Of a stretch of 64,000 bases of DNA, positions 24,201-34,162 are shown one piece after another. This stretch comes from Eudorina sp. 2006-703-Eu-15. Taxonomy: Eukaryota > Chlorophyta > Chlorophyceae > Chlamydomonadales > Volvocaceae. A program made the translations under genes and the position numbers. The notes beneath the pieces were generated by a model. The model was not told the DNA's origin and ran no database searches. It saw only the letters and a list, made by a program, of their open reading frames with translations. The stretch's first letter is position 1. Each line of letters opens with the position of its first letter. Where the stretch lies: positions 186,001 to 250,000 of the forward strand of contig BDSI01000132.1 of assembly GCA_003117195.1 (NCBI GenBank), given 5' to 3'.

Positions 24201-25154
24201 CAGAAGTACGGAGGACATCGTACAGGAACCATTTTGACTCCTGGAACCATGCCAAACCGGCTGTTTGACTGCTCATGGGCGCACGTCGGGTGGCGCAGCC
24301 GAGCGCTGTCAGGACATCACAGGAAGGCCCCTCCGCAAAGCTAAGCCATGAAAACCACCACTGGACCATGGCACAGAGAGCCGCGGCCGCTGCGGCTGCC
24401 GCCCAAAACCACCCGTACACCCACCACCGCTGTCCTAGGGCCGTCGCCGCCGCCGCCGCCGCCGCCGTCAGACTCCAGCGGCAGGGTCACCGACAGCGCC
24501 AGCTGCATCTGGGTCTCCACCTGGCCTAGGCCTCCCAGCTGCAACAGCACTTCGCCGCTTTTGCATACTGCCTTCCCGCCGCGAGGGCCTTTTGCCGTCG
24601 CTGCAGTTGCTGCCGTCGCAGCGGACTGCGCTGTATCCTCGCCGGCCAGGAGCCGCAGCCGCACATATGCCTGTAGGCACATCAACTTATCCCTGAGAGA
24701 TTGGTTGCGGTTGTCAGCTGCTCACGAACAGGGCCCGACCCCCGACGAAAATCGTGAACCATGTGGGCTGGAGGGCCAATGACCCCCTTTCTTTCCCGTA
24801 CCCAACTAAATCCGAGAGACACTCCTCCAATTTGACACCAATGTGACACGCACCTTGGACGATTTCGTTTGTGACCACTTTAGCGCCACGCCTTTGGCCG
24901 TTTTCGCGGTGAACGGTTCCGATGCATACTCCTGCCTGACTGTGCTCAGCAAGCGCGGCGTCCGAACGACAACCTGAGGATTGCAAGTGGGCCGTAATAA
25001 CCAGCACTTGCTGTTGATTCAGCAATGACGCGCGCGCGGCCGCGACGCGCACTCGTCGCTCCCAGTAAGTCCGGCGTACCTCAAGCACAACGCTGCCGTA
25101 ATCGCTTGGAACACCACGCAAGGTCAGGATATGCAGACAGTGACTACAAGTCAT
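20051..25154 (-). CDS. NT-C2 (EEIG1/EHBP1-type) domain protein with Cys/His/Asp C-terminal domain
   Basis: Exons read on the minus strand: 25154-25080 (NT-C2 start, HILTLRGVPSDYGSVVLE), an unresolved part near 25,000-24,830, ~24670-24425 (KSGEVLLQLGGLGQVE, ending LSVTLPLES), 24145-22275, 21803-20555, 20320-20051. The order matches plant proteins that begin with an NT-C2 lipid-binding domain and end in a conserved block: TNACAAIGLETAAWCL, then SLEHCIRSGTAVWQ, then VYILGWRGHFATLW and VVHLIDSLGSRL. Plant relatives are associated with membranes and organelle movement; the function here is unknown. The middle exon is almost entirely Ala/Gly/Ser/Pro low complexity and much longer than in land plants. 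The 234-base intron 20554-20321 (GTGAGG..CAG) is a multiple of three without stops, so an unspliced transcript also stays in frame. The intact last exon overlaps the tandem duplication. Exons near the N-terminus are the weakest part. Confidence 0.7.
22102..22141. repeat. 12-bp minisatellite in intron
   Basis: The unit TGGCTACAA(C/G) plus two bases recurs about four times, in the intron between the two large exons of the NT-C2 gene. Confidence 0.7.
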
Positions 25155-25664
25155 TCGTCATCTCGAGATAAACGAAAGACTGCTCAAGTGTCATAAAGTT
25201 GGGCAGGCCTTGAATAATTTGGGTCCATCTGATATCGTTTTTTGTTCTTCAGTTCTTCAAATCAGGAGAAAATCCTCAGAGCCATCACGGAGGTTCGCTT
25301 CAAGCCTTCAACAGTATTTTGCGAACAAGTCTTGGGGGCAATGGTATATGCGAATAACCAGTCGCAGCACAACCACAACAACAACCACTTCAGCCTAATG
25401 AAAAGCAAACGCTGTCAAAAGGCTCAAAATACTGCGAGTACGGTGTACTTTTTCTCACCTTCAAACCTTTGAGGACTAACGCACTATCCATCAGTAGATG
25501 GCATGCACAGTTACACATTCTGTGCTGCATCATATCGCTTAGCTTTCCCTGTCAATGTCTAGCCAAATGAAGTAACAGCTGGAACGTGTTACAAAAGCCA
25601 TTTTCCTTGCATGATTGATTTATGTTTAGAATTTACTTGAAGTCTAACGGCTTTATAAGGGCGA
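25155..25664. promoter_or_regulatory. Head-to-head spacer between NT-C2 and TPR genes
   Basis: About 510 bases, distinctly A/T-rich compared with the flanking exons. It should contain both 5' UTRs and both promoters, as the genes diverge from it. No specific motif was identified. An in-frame stop lies just upstream of the ATG at 25154, which supports that start unless a further 5' exon exists. Confidence 0.45.
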
Positions 25665-27447
25665 ATGGCAGACAAAGGGAAGTCCACTGCGAGCTTGTCT
25701 GGCAGCGTAGATGTCGAAAAGAAGAAAATTAAATCAAAAATAGATCCACGCATTGAGCAAAAAATTCAAGAGGTAACCCATGGCCGTGCGTGTCACATGT
25801 CATGACAAGAAGCTGACGCTGCGACCTTGCGACCGGACACGCAGCTTCGACGGAAGGCTAAGGAGCACCTATCCACGAAGCAATTTGAGGAAGCACTTCG
25901 ATGTCTGGACATCGCCATTGAGTTGCATTCCACAAGCTACAAGGTGTGTGGGGTCCACCAAGGGGCACGCAAGGGACACGCCCAGCCAGCAGAAAACACG
26001 TCGTGCTCATGGCGTTCTACAACGTGGTCATTATTCCCCGCTGACCAAATCACCCACACACATAGCAACGTGCTGCAAGAAGCCTTGAGTTTCAGTCCAC
26101 GCAGACAACGCGAGAGACTATGGCGATGCCCTGCGGAGCTGCTGTCCCAACGCTTTTCCATACGCGGCACTGAGCACGTATTGTATGCCTGGTTATCGTT
26201 TACTGTCCTGGGTATGCGGGGCATCCTGTCCTCCAGGCTGTCAGCTGAACGTGGGACTGTCCTCGTGTTATCGCCAGGCCCAGCAGCAGAAATCCATCAC
26301 CCCTCCGCCGGACCGCCTCCTGAACCCCTCGCCCGCAACCCGCATGATCCCACCACCGCCGCTTCCTCCCCCTCCTCCCCCTCCTCCCCCTCCTCAGCTG
26401 TACCGCATGCGGTCCATAGCCCTGTCCTGCCTACAGCAGTATGAGCGGGCCGCCGCGGACGCAGACCGAGTGGTGGAGCTGGCTCCGCACATCATGGACG
26501 GCCACTACCACAAAGGCTTCGCGCTCTTCCACTTGAAAGACTACGCGGGGGCGGTGAGTAGCACGCGGCTGGCGCGGGTCCGATTGAGTGGCTGGCAGTG
26601 CTACCGGGGAAGCGAAAAGGGTATCATCAAATTCCCAAGTGTCAGCTTGTACGTCGTCAGCTTTCACGTCGTCGGCTCAATTTACGGAGAAGAAAACGGG
26701 GAAGGTCCACCAAGACCTGTTTTCAGGGGTGGGTGAGCGCTCCGTGGCTGTGTGGTGGGCAAGGGCAGGGGTTGGTCAGGGGAATGGATCACCATACGCG
26801 GCATTGTACGGGGCCGTACCTGCCGATGGGACGTTCGCGGCCCGGATGAGGGTTTCCGGAGCGCCTCACAGCCGCCCGTGGAAGCTTGGGAGGCTTCACC
26901 CCTGTCCTCCTGGCGGGGTGTCTTAGGTGTGGCCATACACACCCGTGAGCCCTGAACCGCCGCCCCCTCAACTACCATCCATCGTTAAATTTTCTCCAGA
27001 GCTGTATAGATTAAACGTCCCCCAGGCCCCACCGTACCCCAGTTGACCTATTCCCTGTCCTCATCCCATGCTGCTATCCCCTTCCTCCTCTCGGCCCGCC
27101 CGGCATGTCAGGCCCACGCCTTCCAGCAGGGCCTCAAGCTCAACCCCACCGACAAGACGCTGCGGCAGGGCTTCTGGGACGCCATCGCCTTGGTGTCTCA
27201 GAGCCGCACGGACGGGGACGCGGCTCAGCTTCAAGAGCTCACGCAGCAGCTAGAGGAGCTCGGGTCACCGGTGCTGCCCTCGGGCGGGGGGTCAACGGCC
27301 TCGGGCGCCTTCACAGGTGCTGGTGCCACGAACGTGCCAGTGCTGCGCATCGGCACGGGGTTGGGGCTGACGCCGGTGGCTGGATCCACCCCGGGGACAG
27401 CGCCGGTGACCGAGTCCGGGGGTGACCCGTCTGCGGCGCCAAACTGA
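25665..27447 (+). CDS. TPR-domain protein (STI1/co-chaperone-like TPR repeats)
   Basis: Four exons join in phase: 25665-25772, 25845-25943, 26398-26553, 27112-27447 (232 aa). The N-terminus is Lys-rich (VEKKKIKSKIDPRIEQKIQE). Three TPR units follow: LRRKAKEHLSTKQFEEALRC (37-69), LYRMRSIALSCLQQYERAAA (~70-103) and HYHKGFALFHLKDYAGAAHA running to LNPTD (~104-140). A helical cap (LRQGFWDAIALV) precedes a Gly/Ser/Thr/Pro-rich C-terminal tail of ~60 residues that looks disordered. TPR repeats of this type bind partner peptides such as Hsp70/Hsp90 tails; the usual carboxylate-clamp residues cannot be confirmed by eye, so the partner is unknown. The start ATG follows an A/T-rich spacer and gives a continuous first exon. 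There is no signal peptide or membrane segment. Confidence 0.85.
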
Positions 27448-28463
27448 CCCGCGTGTCGGCCGGTGTCGCATGGTGGCGGCGAACTACACAAGTTATAAAC
27501 GTTGACGCGTTGACCGAGCATACGAGCTGGGTGTTGGGAGCCCGAGGGCGCCAGGTGGCGAAGGCGGCACTGGAGCTTTGCGGTGTGGTGGCCGGGGACC
27601 TCCCGCACCGCGGGAAAATGGATGTCGCGGGTGTGCGCGCGCGCAGGTCGCCTAGGTGTGGAAGAAAGCTGTCTATGGTCAAGGAGAGTGCGAGAGCACT
27701 CTTGTCAAACCAGCATGAATCAGCGGGGAGTGGATCACTTCTGAAGGCAGGGTTGTGTGCGGGCTTGGGGTTCCGTTCGGAGGCGCAACACCCGTGTCTC
27801 ACCCTGCCAGGGCCCACTGCCCGTACTGCAGTTGCTGCGAGAGAGCAGGTGCTTATTGCACCCCAGTTCCCGTCCCTGCTTCGGCCCACGGTGCCGACAT
27901 CAGTCCGTGCTTTTTGTGTGCGCTTGATATGGCCCGTGGAGGTCGGGCGACGGCTCCTGGTACAGTGACGGCACGGAACGCGCGATCCATATGTGTTCGC
28001 CGTGCAATGCCCGGGGCCGTGCAGTGCGCGCCGGTACTTTTCTTCCTAGGAGACACTCCGAAGAGCAACTCGAACAGCGGGACAAAGAGCGGCTCGCGTG
28101 TCTGGGTTACGAGTCTTTGACGCGTTGCTACGGCAGGCGCTGGCCGGGCACGATGCGAGTGGACTCCCTGGGCCTCTGTCACGGGACGGTCGGGGCCTTG
28201 CGGCGGGCGCGGGGTGATCAGCCATGTCGAGATCATCATGGTCATCATCATCCCGGGGTCGAGGCGCCAACGTTGCGGGTACGGCAGTGCGCTCCGACAA
28301 GCGCGATGGTGATGTAACGAAGCGATGTGACAACAGCGACCACGGGGGTTGTGGACGTAAGGCTGCTGCACCACACGCAGTGTTTGCAGGGGGATGCACG
28401 AGGTCCTTCAGGACGTCGAATAAGGGCTGCCCGATGTGGGTAATGTTGGAATAGTGAGATGAT
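27448..28463. other. 3' flank of the TPR gene, no gene recognised
   Basis: No exon, RNA gene or mobile element was recognised. It likely begins with the 3' UTR of the TPR gene and ends at the LINE tail at 28,464. Confidence 0.4.
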
Positions 28464-28588
28464 AATGAATGAATGAATGTTACAGCGGACCCCAACGAGA
28501 TCATCGGTGTATACCAGAGCAAGCCCCAGTAGGCCCCACCGCCAAGGCGGCAGGTCACCTCCACACCACAACGCCGCACCCAAAGAAA
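28464..28588 (-). mobile_element. LINE 3'-end fragment, reverse orientation
   Basis: Starts with AATGAATGAATG and GTTACAGCGGACCCC, the reverse complement of the GGGTCCGCTGTAACGTTCATTCATTC tail seen at 54,080-54,103, and continues with the matching 3' UTR (CCAGCAAGCCCC, ACCTCCACACC). Only ~125 bases are retained, as expected of a severely 5'-truncated insertion. Confidence 0.75.
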
Positions 28589-28879
28589 ATGATGATAATG
28601 TCGTACGTACGGCAAGCTTCTGCTGAGTGCGCTTGTAGCTGCTCGCCGTGCATGCGCGAGGGTCAGCAGGTCGGGTACCAGTTGGTGGATCCTGCGGTGA
28701 GCATCGGTGCATGTGATGCGAAACCGGTTGGGCTAAATGAAGCGGCTTCCCTGAGAGTATAAATGAGGAGGCTGGGGCTGTCACCGATGACCCATTGGGC
28801 ATCTGTTGGACGCCTGTCCTGGTTGGCATGCCTGTTTGGAATGTGCCAGGGTATAAGCTCTGGGGCACATTCGCGGCAA

Positions 28880-30185
28880 GCAGATGTGCAGCGCAGGGTG
28901 CTTCAGGGGTGGTGGTAGCTGGGTAATGGGGTGCCTGTGTAGGCGACCTTCCCCGTGCTTGGCTTTGTCCACTTCTGGGGATCATGCCCTTTGCTGTGCC
29001 TATCCCTTTGGTAGTGTTGCCCCGCTGTGCGCCTCTGCTTGCTTCGGTGTCTGTCTGGGTGGGTTCATGGCCCGATGTGTTTTTGGGCGGGGCCCCAGCG
29101 CGAAGCGCGTTCGGGGGGCCCCGCCCCCTAGGATTGCCCATGTCCGTGTGTGTGTGTGTGTGTGTCCGGTAACGGCAAAACGTTCATTATCCGCTAAACT
29201 AATTCGCTATGTTTGTCATATTAATTGTCCTCTATTGCAAGGTAACTTTGGTTTGGCTGAAAAAAATTCTTTGCGCACAAACGGTCAAAGTAAAGCTCCG
29301 CGGTCCCCATGGACCCGAGTCAACATCCAACCAACGCCTCTCGCGCTCATATTTGTTGCAACGGGTGCCGCGTGATGAATACTTGAATTAGGAATGGGCG
29401 GCGCGTGCTAAATTGAACTTCGATAGTGTCCTGATGTTTGAACATCAAGTTACCACCAATTTGCCTTTCTGTCTTGCCAGATGAATACAAATCAACAAAA
29501 TGTATTGAATCAAAGTTTCAAGATGCAAAGGGATAGCGTACCGAGTGCCAACGAGTTCTCCAGTTCCGATGGCCCAAAGTCCGGGTCTCACCGCGGCTTT
29601 TTCGCACCCTGTTTTTGCCTTACATTTGCTATGTAACTATTGATAGCAAACTTTAGAGGTTCACGTCTGCTGCGGGCGTGCAACTGAAGGGTTGCATGCC
29701 TGCCGATGGACCAAACAACTACAGTTTCACGGCAAAACAAGGATGCTTCAAGCTTGCTTTGTGATCATCTGCTTGACAGACGGATGTGGTAGTGCAGAGG
29801 CGACTATCGGTACCATAGTGCCGATACGGTGACCGCGGTCGCCGGCGGCGCGTACTGCAGGATGGTTTCGGGGCTGCCGACGTGTTTGGGCTTGGTGAAT
29901 CTATGCACGCCGATCCCCCTTCAACATCAACGACACCCCCAATGGCAACCTTTCACTCTCTCACACTGTTGCGCTGTAATACAGTTCTCCAAGCGGCCTG
30001 TACGGATTACAGGGGGCCCCGCCCTTTTCCGGCTTCGAGGAAGCCGACCCCTACTTGTTGTTCGCGGCATTGAGGTGTGGAGGTGTCTTGTCGCCTTGTC
30101 GGTGGGGCCTGCTGGGGCTTGCCATGGTATACACCGTTGATCCCTGTGGGGTCCGCTGTAACGTTCATGGCTTCATTCATTCAAG
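28880..30185 (+). mobile_element. LINE 3' UTR, split by a ~0.97-kb insertion
   Basis: 28,880-29,083 aligns with 53,789-54,000 (GGGGTGGTGGTAGCTGGGT, TATCCCTTTGGTAGTGTTGC, TGTTTTTGGG). The homology resumes at 30,060 (GAGGTGTGGAGGTGTC) and ends at GGGTCCGCTGTAACGTTCAT plus a CATT-type tail near 30,185. The gap between the two halves is exactly the element annotated at 29090-30058, so that element inserted after the LINE did. No open reading frame remains. Confidence 0.75.
29090..30058 (+). mobile_element. ~0.97-kb nested element, copy A (non-coding)
   Basis: Homologous along its whole length to 51263-52253. It starts GGGCCCCAGCGCGAAGCGCG with GGGGGGCCCCGCCCCCTAGG close by. It ends GGGGGCCCCGCCCTTTTCCGG followed by the hairpin CGGCTTC-GAG-GAAGCCG and ACCCCTACTTGT. 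The interior is A/T-rich, holds a GT microsatellite (~29,146-29,166) and has no conserved reading frame. Both copies follow TTTTTGGGC. Candidates are a non-autonomous DNA transposon or Helitron-like element, or inserted organelle DNA, since volvocine organelle genomes are rich in such palindromes. Confidence 0.7.
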
Positions 30186-30543
30186 ATGTGACGGTGACGG
30201 GATTTAATATCCTGGTGCAGGATGGGCCCCTTGCGCGCGTTCAGGGAAGTGATAAGATGGGTCCTGTCCCCCTGACGCTGCATTCTGGAACGAATCCAAT
30301 TCATCAACGTGGACCAACGTCGCAACGTGGTCTGTCGTACGTAACATCATGAACTTAATACACGTCCAAGATTAGATGCAAATTGAATAAATATACGTTG
30401 AGCGGATAACCGTGGCAGTCGACATTCATGCTGCTCCCAGGAGGCGTTGTGGACGGACAAGTCGTTTCTTCAGTCGTTGCTGGCGGCAAGTAGTGTCCAC
30501 AACGTTAAAAGACATATCATGAAAATATACTATTTTATGAGTC

Positions 30544-31042
30544 ATGATCATCTGTGCAGAGTGTCGAGCCATCCTCGCAAGGCAGCGTGGTGTCGCGGAC
30601 GACATTTACGACAAGCTTGCTGCCAGCCAGGCGCAGTTAGCGCATGAGCTGACTCGCATGCGAAAAGGCAAGTACCGTCATTCTTTACGAAGGGTTTCGC
30701 CGTTTACCGTACCATCATTGTTTTCCGACACGCTCACACGCATGCATGGAGGTATCGGACCGTCTCAGCTTTCGCAGCCGGCGCTCCCAACCTCCACGGC
30801 ATGCGCGGATTATGAGCGCCGTCGGTTGCACCTGCTGCCACGTCGCAGCGCTGGAGGCGTTCGCGTTGGTGGAGCCGCTGGCCCTGGCGCCCGACCACGC
30901 CAGCACCCTGTCCCGCATCCAGAAAAAGATCACGGACTTGTCCAAGCGACTGGGCGTCGTAGAAGCCCGCATCACCCGTATCAAGGCGCGTCGGCACCGG
31001 TCCCTGCCTGGGCGAAAGATAGAATCCAGCGCGCATTTATGA
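30544..31042 (+). CDS. Small coiled-coil protein, Snapin/BLOC-1-subunit-like (partial model)
   Basis: Two coding blocks are clear. 30,550-30,672 encodes ILARQRGVADDIYDKLAASQ and AQLAHELTRMRK. Roughly 30,845-31,042 encodes EAFALVEPLALAPDHASTLS, RIQKKITDLSKRLGVVEARI and a basic tail to the stop. The heptad pattern and the second block resemble Snapin and related BLOC-1 subunits, small coiled-coil proteins of endosome-to-lysosome trafficking. A plausible upstream exon ends at the GTAGTG near 30,490 (LWTDKSFLQSLLA). The join between the two blocks is not resolved: the GCAA/GTACC donor ends in a phase that the CAG at 30,850 does not accept, so a small exon or another acceptor is missing. Family assignment rests on pattern only. 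Confidence 0.45.
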
Positions 31043-31713
31043 TGTGCCGATTGCTCAGGCCGCTGACGGGTCGATGGGGGCTGCAAACGGGCAACTAAGC
31101 AGGCCATCAGCCAGCGGTTCCCAGCCGGCAATTGAATACGCGACCGCGCACACTGAGTCACTTTGTCGGCCCATAGCCGGTTGCACGTTGGAGCTCTGTA
31201 GACTGTTCGAGCCTTGTGATCCCTTCCTGCTTCTTACGATTCCTCCAATGGACGCCTCTGGTTTGCTCCAGGGTTTGACTTGGTGTACGTCAGCTGAGGT
31301 AGATTGCTGATGCGCCGCTGCTTGCTGGTCGTCCCTTGCCCGTGTCATCTGCCCCAACTGTCCTCTCCGCAGAGCTTTATTTCGGCGTCTCAAAAGGCTG
31401 CGTAGCTGGTTACACGGTCCCCGCACCGAGCCGCGGCGTGCCATGTTTGCCGCATTGGAGGACCGAATGACTCGCGTCCGGTGGCCGTGTTGCTCTGACG
31501 GCTGTCCTGGAAGTGCCGGGTGGCATTGAGTTCGGCGATGGTGATGAATGCATGCATGTTTACAATGGATGCTGTTCCTGTTTTTGACTGACTTGCTACG
31601 TAATCGGTTGCCATCCGACATTGTCGATTTGACGGCGGTGATGACAGTATTGTCTAAGCTGCCTGTGAGCGGGCACAAGAAGCTATTTGTCCTCGGGGTG
31701 CTGAGTAGGACAA
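31043..31713. other. No gene recognised
   Basis: Probably the 3' UTR of the coiled-coil gene followed by intergenic DNA. No exon, RNA gene or intact repeat end was identified. Confidence 0.35.
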
Positions 31714-31880
31714 GAATGAATGAACGTTACAGCGATCTCCAAAGGGATCAACGGTGTATACCAGGCACCAGGCAACACCTCCACACCTCCACGCTGCGAA
31801 CAAAAACGCATCGGGCCACGACTCCACCCAGACAGACACCGAAGCAAGCTGAGGCGCACAGCGGGGCAACACATGGCAGT
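31714..31880 (-). mobile_element. LINE 3'-end fragment, reverse orientation
   Basis: GAATGAACGTTACAGCG and then CAACACCTCCACACCTCCACG and CAGACAGACACCGAAGCAAG are the reverse complement of the LINE 3' UTR seen at 53,930-54,100. It is a second inverted, 5'-truncated copy of the same family. Confidence 0.72.
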
Positions 31881-32199
31881 GGTGTTAATTAGCGGTTAAG
31901 CAGGGACTGTACGGATAAGCAGATGTAGATGGGACGTCCCCTTGTGGGTTGGATTCTAAGCAAAGCACGCAATCTTTCTGCGGGTCTAAGGGATGGAATT
32001 CTGAGGATGCCATGTGTGCGTGGAAAAGCGAATGAACTTCCGGCTGGGCTGCGCAAATGGATGGCACGGGTGCAGGCAGACATGACATACATGCTGCTCG
32101 TCAGAGCTATCACGGTCGACGTTTCTGCATTCCTGTAGCACCGTTTCCGTAGGCGTTTCACAGCAGTTGTGCTTTTACAGTTGCTGGCGGCTGAGTTAC

Positions 32200-32595
32200 G
32201 GCTGCCTCATCTCACCTGAAGCTGGCCCCTGCGGCTGCGCCAACATCCATAACCCCGATACCGGGCAGGCATCTCGGCATAAAACATGCCAAGACTACGG
32301 GCCACCGCTGGAGAAGTGACCCCGCCTTGGTGGGGGTGGTGGTTCGCTAATAGGGGCGCCCTGGTGGCTAACTCCCCCTGAGCGGGCTTTATCCCTTGCC
32401 ATGGTTGGTTCTCAGGAACGGGGTGGTTCCCTGGTAGTGTGGACCCGGGGAGTGTTTCGGTGCACTTGGGGAGCCTGTCCGGAGCGCCATGGTGGCGTTA
32501 GTTCATTTAGGCAGTGTATGGTGAGGAAGCCTCAGCTGTCGCCGGGGCTGTCACCGATGACCCGCGGGGTCCGCTGTAACATCCTAATAATAATG
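32200..32595 (+). mobile_element. LINE-like 3' UTR fragment
   Basis: Ends with GCCATGGTGGCGTTAGTTC, GTATGGTGAGGAAGC, GCTGTCACCGATGACCCGCG, GGGTCCGCTGTAACATCC and an (AAT)n tail. The last ~90 bases match 55,530-55,640 and the tail in the tandem duplication (16,321). The left limit is estimated from the change in composition. Confidence 0.55.
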
Positions 32596-34162
32596 CCGAG
32601 AGGCACGGATCACTTCAGCCAGCCTCAAAACTACCGTAACGGGATTGCGTACCCCTCGGCCTCTTTCTGGACCAGGTCGGGGAGGGGGCGGGAGTTCTGT
32701 CGTGTTCTGTAGCATCAAGGTTCGAATTGACACCCCACAAGAATAAATGAAGCAGAAAAGCGCTGTTCAAACCTGTTGCAACAAGATGTGTCGGCAATAC
32801 CTGTGTAATTACATCGCATTACACGGAATGAAGTTAACTACTCGAATGGCCTACGCCGCCTCTCAACAGGAGCCCTTGAGCAGAGACTGCAGCCGTGTTC
32901 GTTGGCTCGTAAATTCCGACTTCGCTTGCACGCTGTAGTGCAAAGTCATACCAGGATCCAAATTGCAACAAGTTTTGAATGTTGGCAACGGGAAGAGCGA
33001 AACGTTACGAAAACGCGCAGCAGCGTGCGAAAGGCGCGACGAACGCGCAACGGGCAGTTGGGGAAATGCAGTTGGTTTACAGCGGGTGGCATAACCTTGA
33101 TTAAAACGGAATTTGAAAATCTGCCTGCCATCCATGTATGGGCGGTTCTCGCCTCCAGCCATTTGACGCGCCAGGCCGGCGGTCAGGGGCGGTCAAATTC
33201 AGCTGGATGGTAATATGCTACAGGTCTGACAAAATAAACAAAGCGCCCTTTCACGGCGAGCAGGGCATCAATGCATCATCGCCCTATCAATTAAACAAAG
33301 TATCTTGGTGTAGACACACGGGCAGTATGCATGGAAAGGGCCTGGACTTGCTAGCTCCGGCTGGTTAGGCACGGGCAGAGATGTCGGTCAAGGCGTGGAT
33401 TAAGCAGGATACCGCTGATCGAACCAACGCCCCGCGCAAGCGATTCACGACAAACCGATTACTGCGTCCTAGTGGGGTCCCGGGGATGAAACTCGAGGGG
33501 CGATGCGCGCCGATACGCCCAGCTGGCAGGTAGAAAGCGGGTAGAGCAGAACACAGAAACGTTCCTTAACTTTGCCAGCATTTATGCCTATGGTTTAACG
33601 CAAGCTCAAAGATGCGATGTGGCAACTGGCTGATCTCTCCTGCATCGAACATCTACAGGCGCTGCTCTCTCTTGTGTGAGGCAGTAGCCAATTCAGCAAA
33701 ATTTTCTTAAGAATATCCTAGCCCAGAAATTAATTAACTATCATTAAATAAAAAGCCGCAGGGTAAGGAAGCTGCGGGCCGTCGGGAAGGTAGGCTCGTG
33801 GAGGGCCAAAGGCGGGCGGTGGGTGAACGCTAGCATCTCTTCCGTGATGCCTTAAAGATTGATTTTTAAAAATACACTATGATTGTTGAACTACAATCAC
33901 ACGGCAATTTGCAAAGTCAACAGTACCGTACAGCGAACTTGTATGGTCATTTGAATCGCAGTTCACTTCACAGTCTTATCCAGATGGGGTTCTAAATGTA
34001 TTATTTCATGAACAACAAGCATTGAAGATAGACAGCTGTGGTTCTTTTCCAAAGATTAGGATAACTCAAAAGTTGTTAACAATCATTGCGTGAGAGGATT
34101 TACAGTCGACGTTTCACAAGAAAGTTCCATTGATTATGGCAATGGCAGCATTAACTTTCAGA
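32596..34162. other. No gene recognised
   Basis: Less GC-rich than the exons, with a distinctly A/T-rich part at 33,700-34,100. It should hold the promoter of the SRCR gene. No exon, tRNA or transposon end was assigned. Confidence 0.4.
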
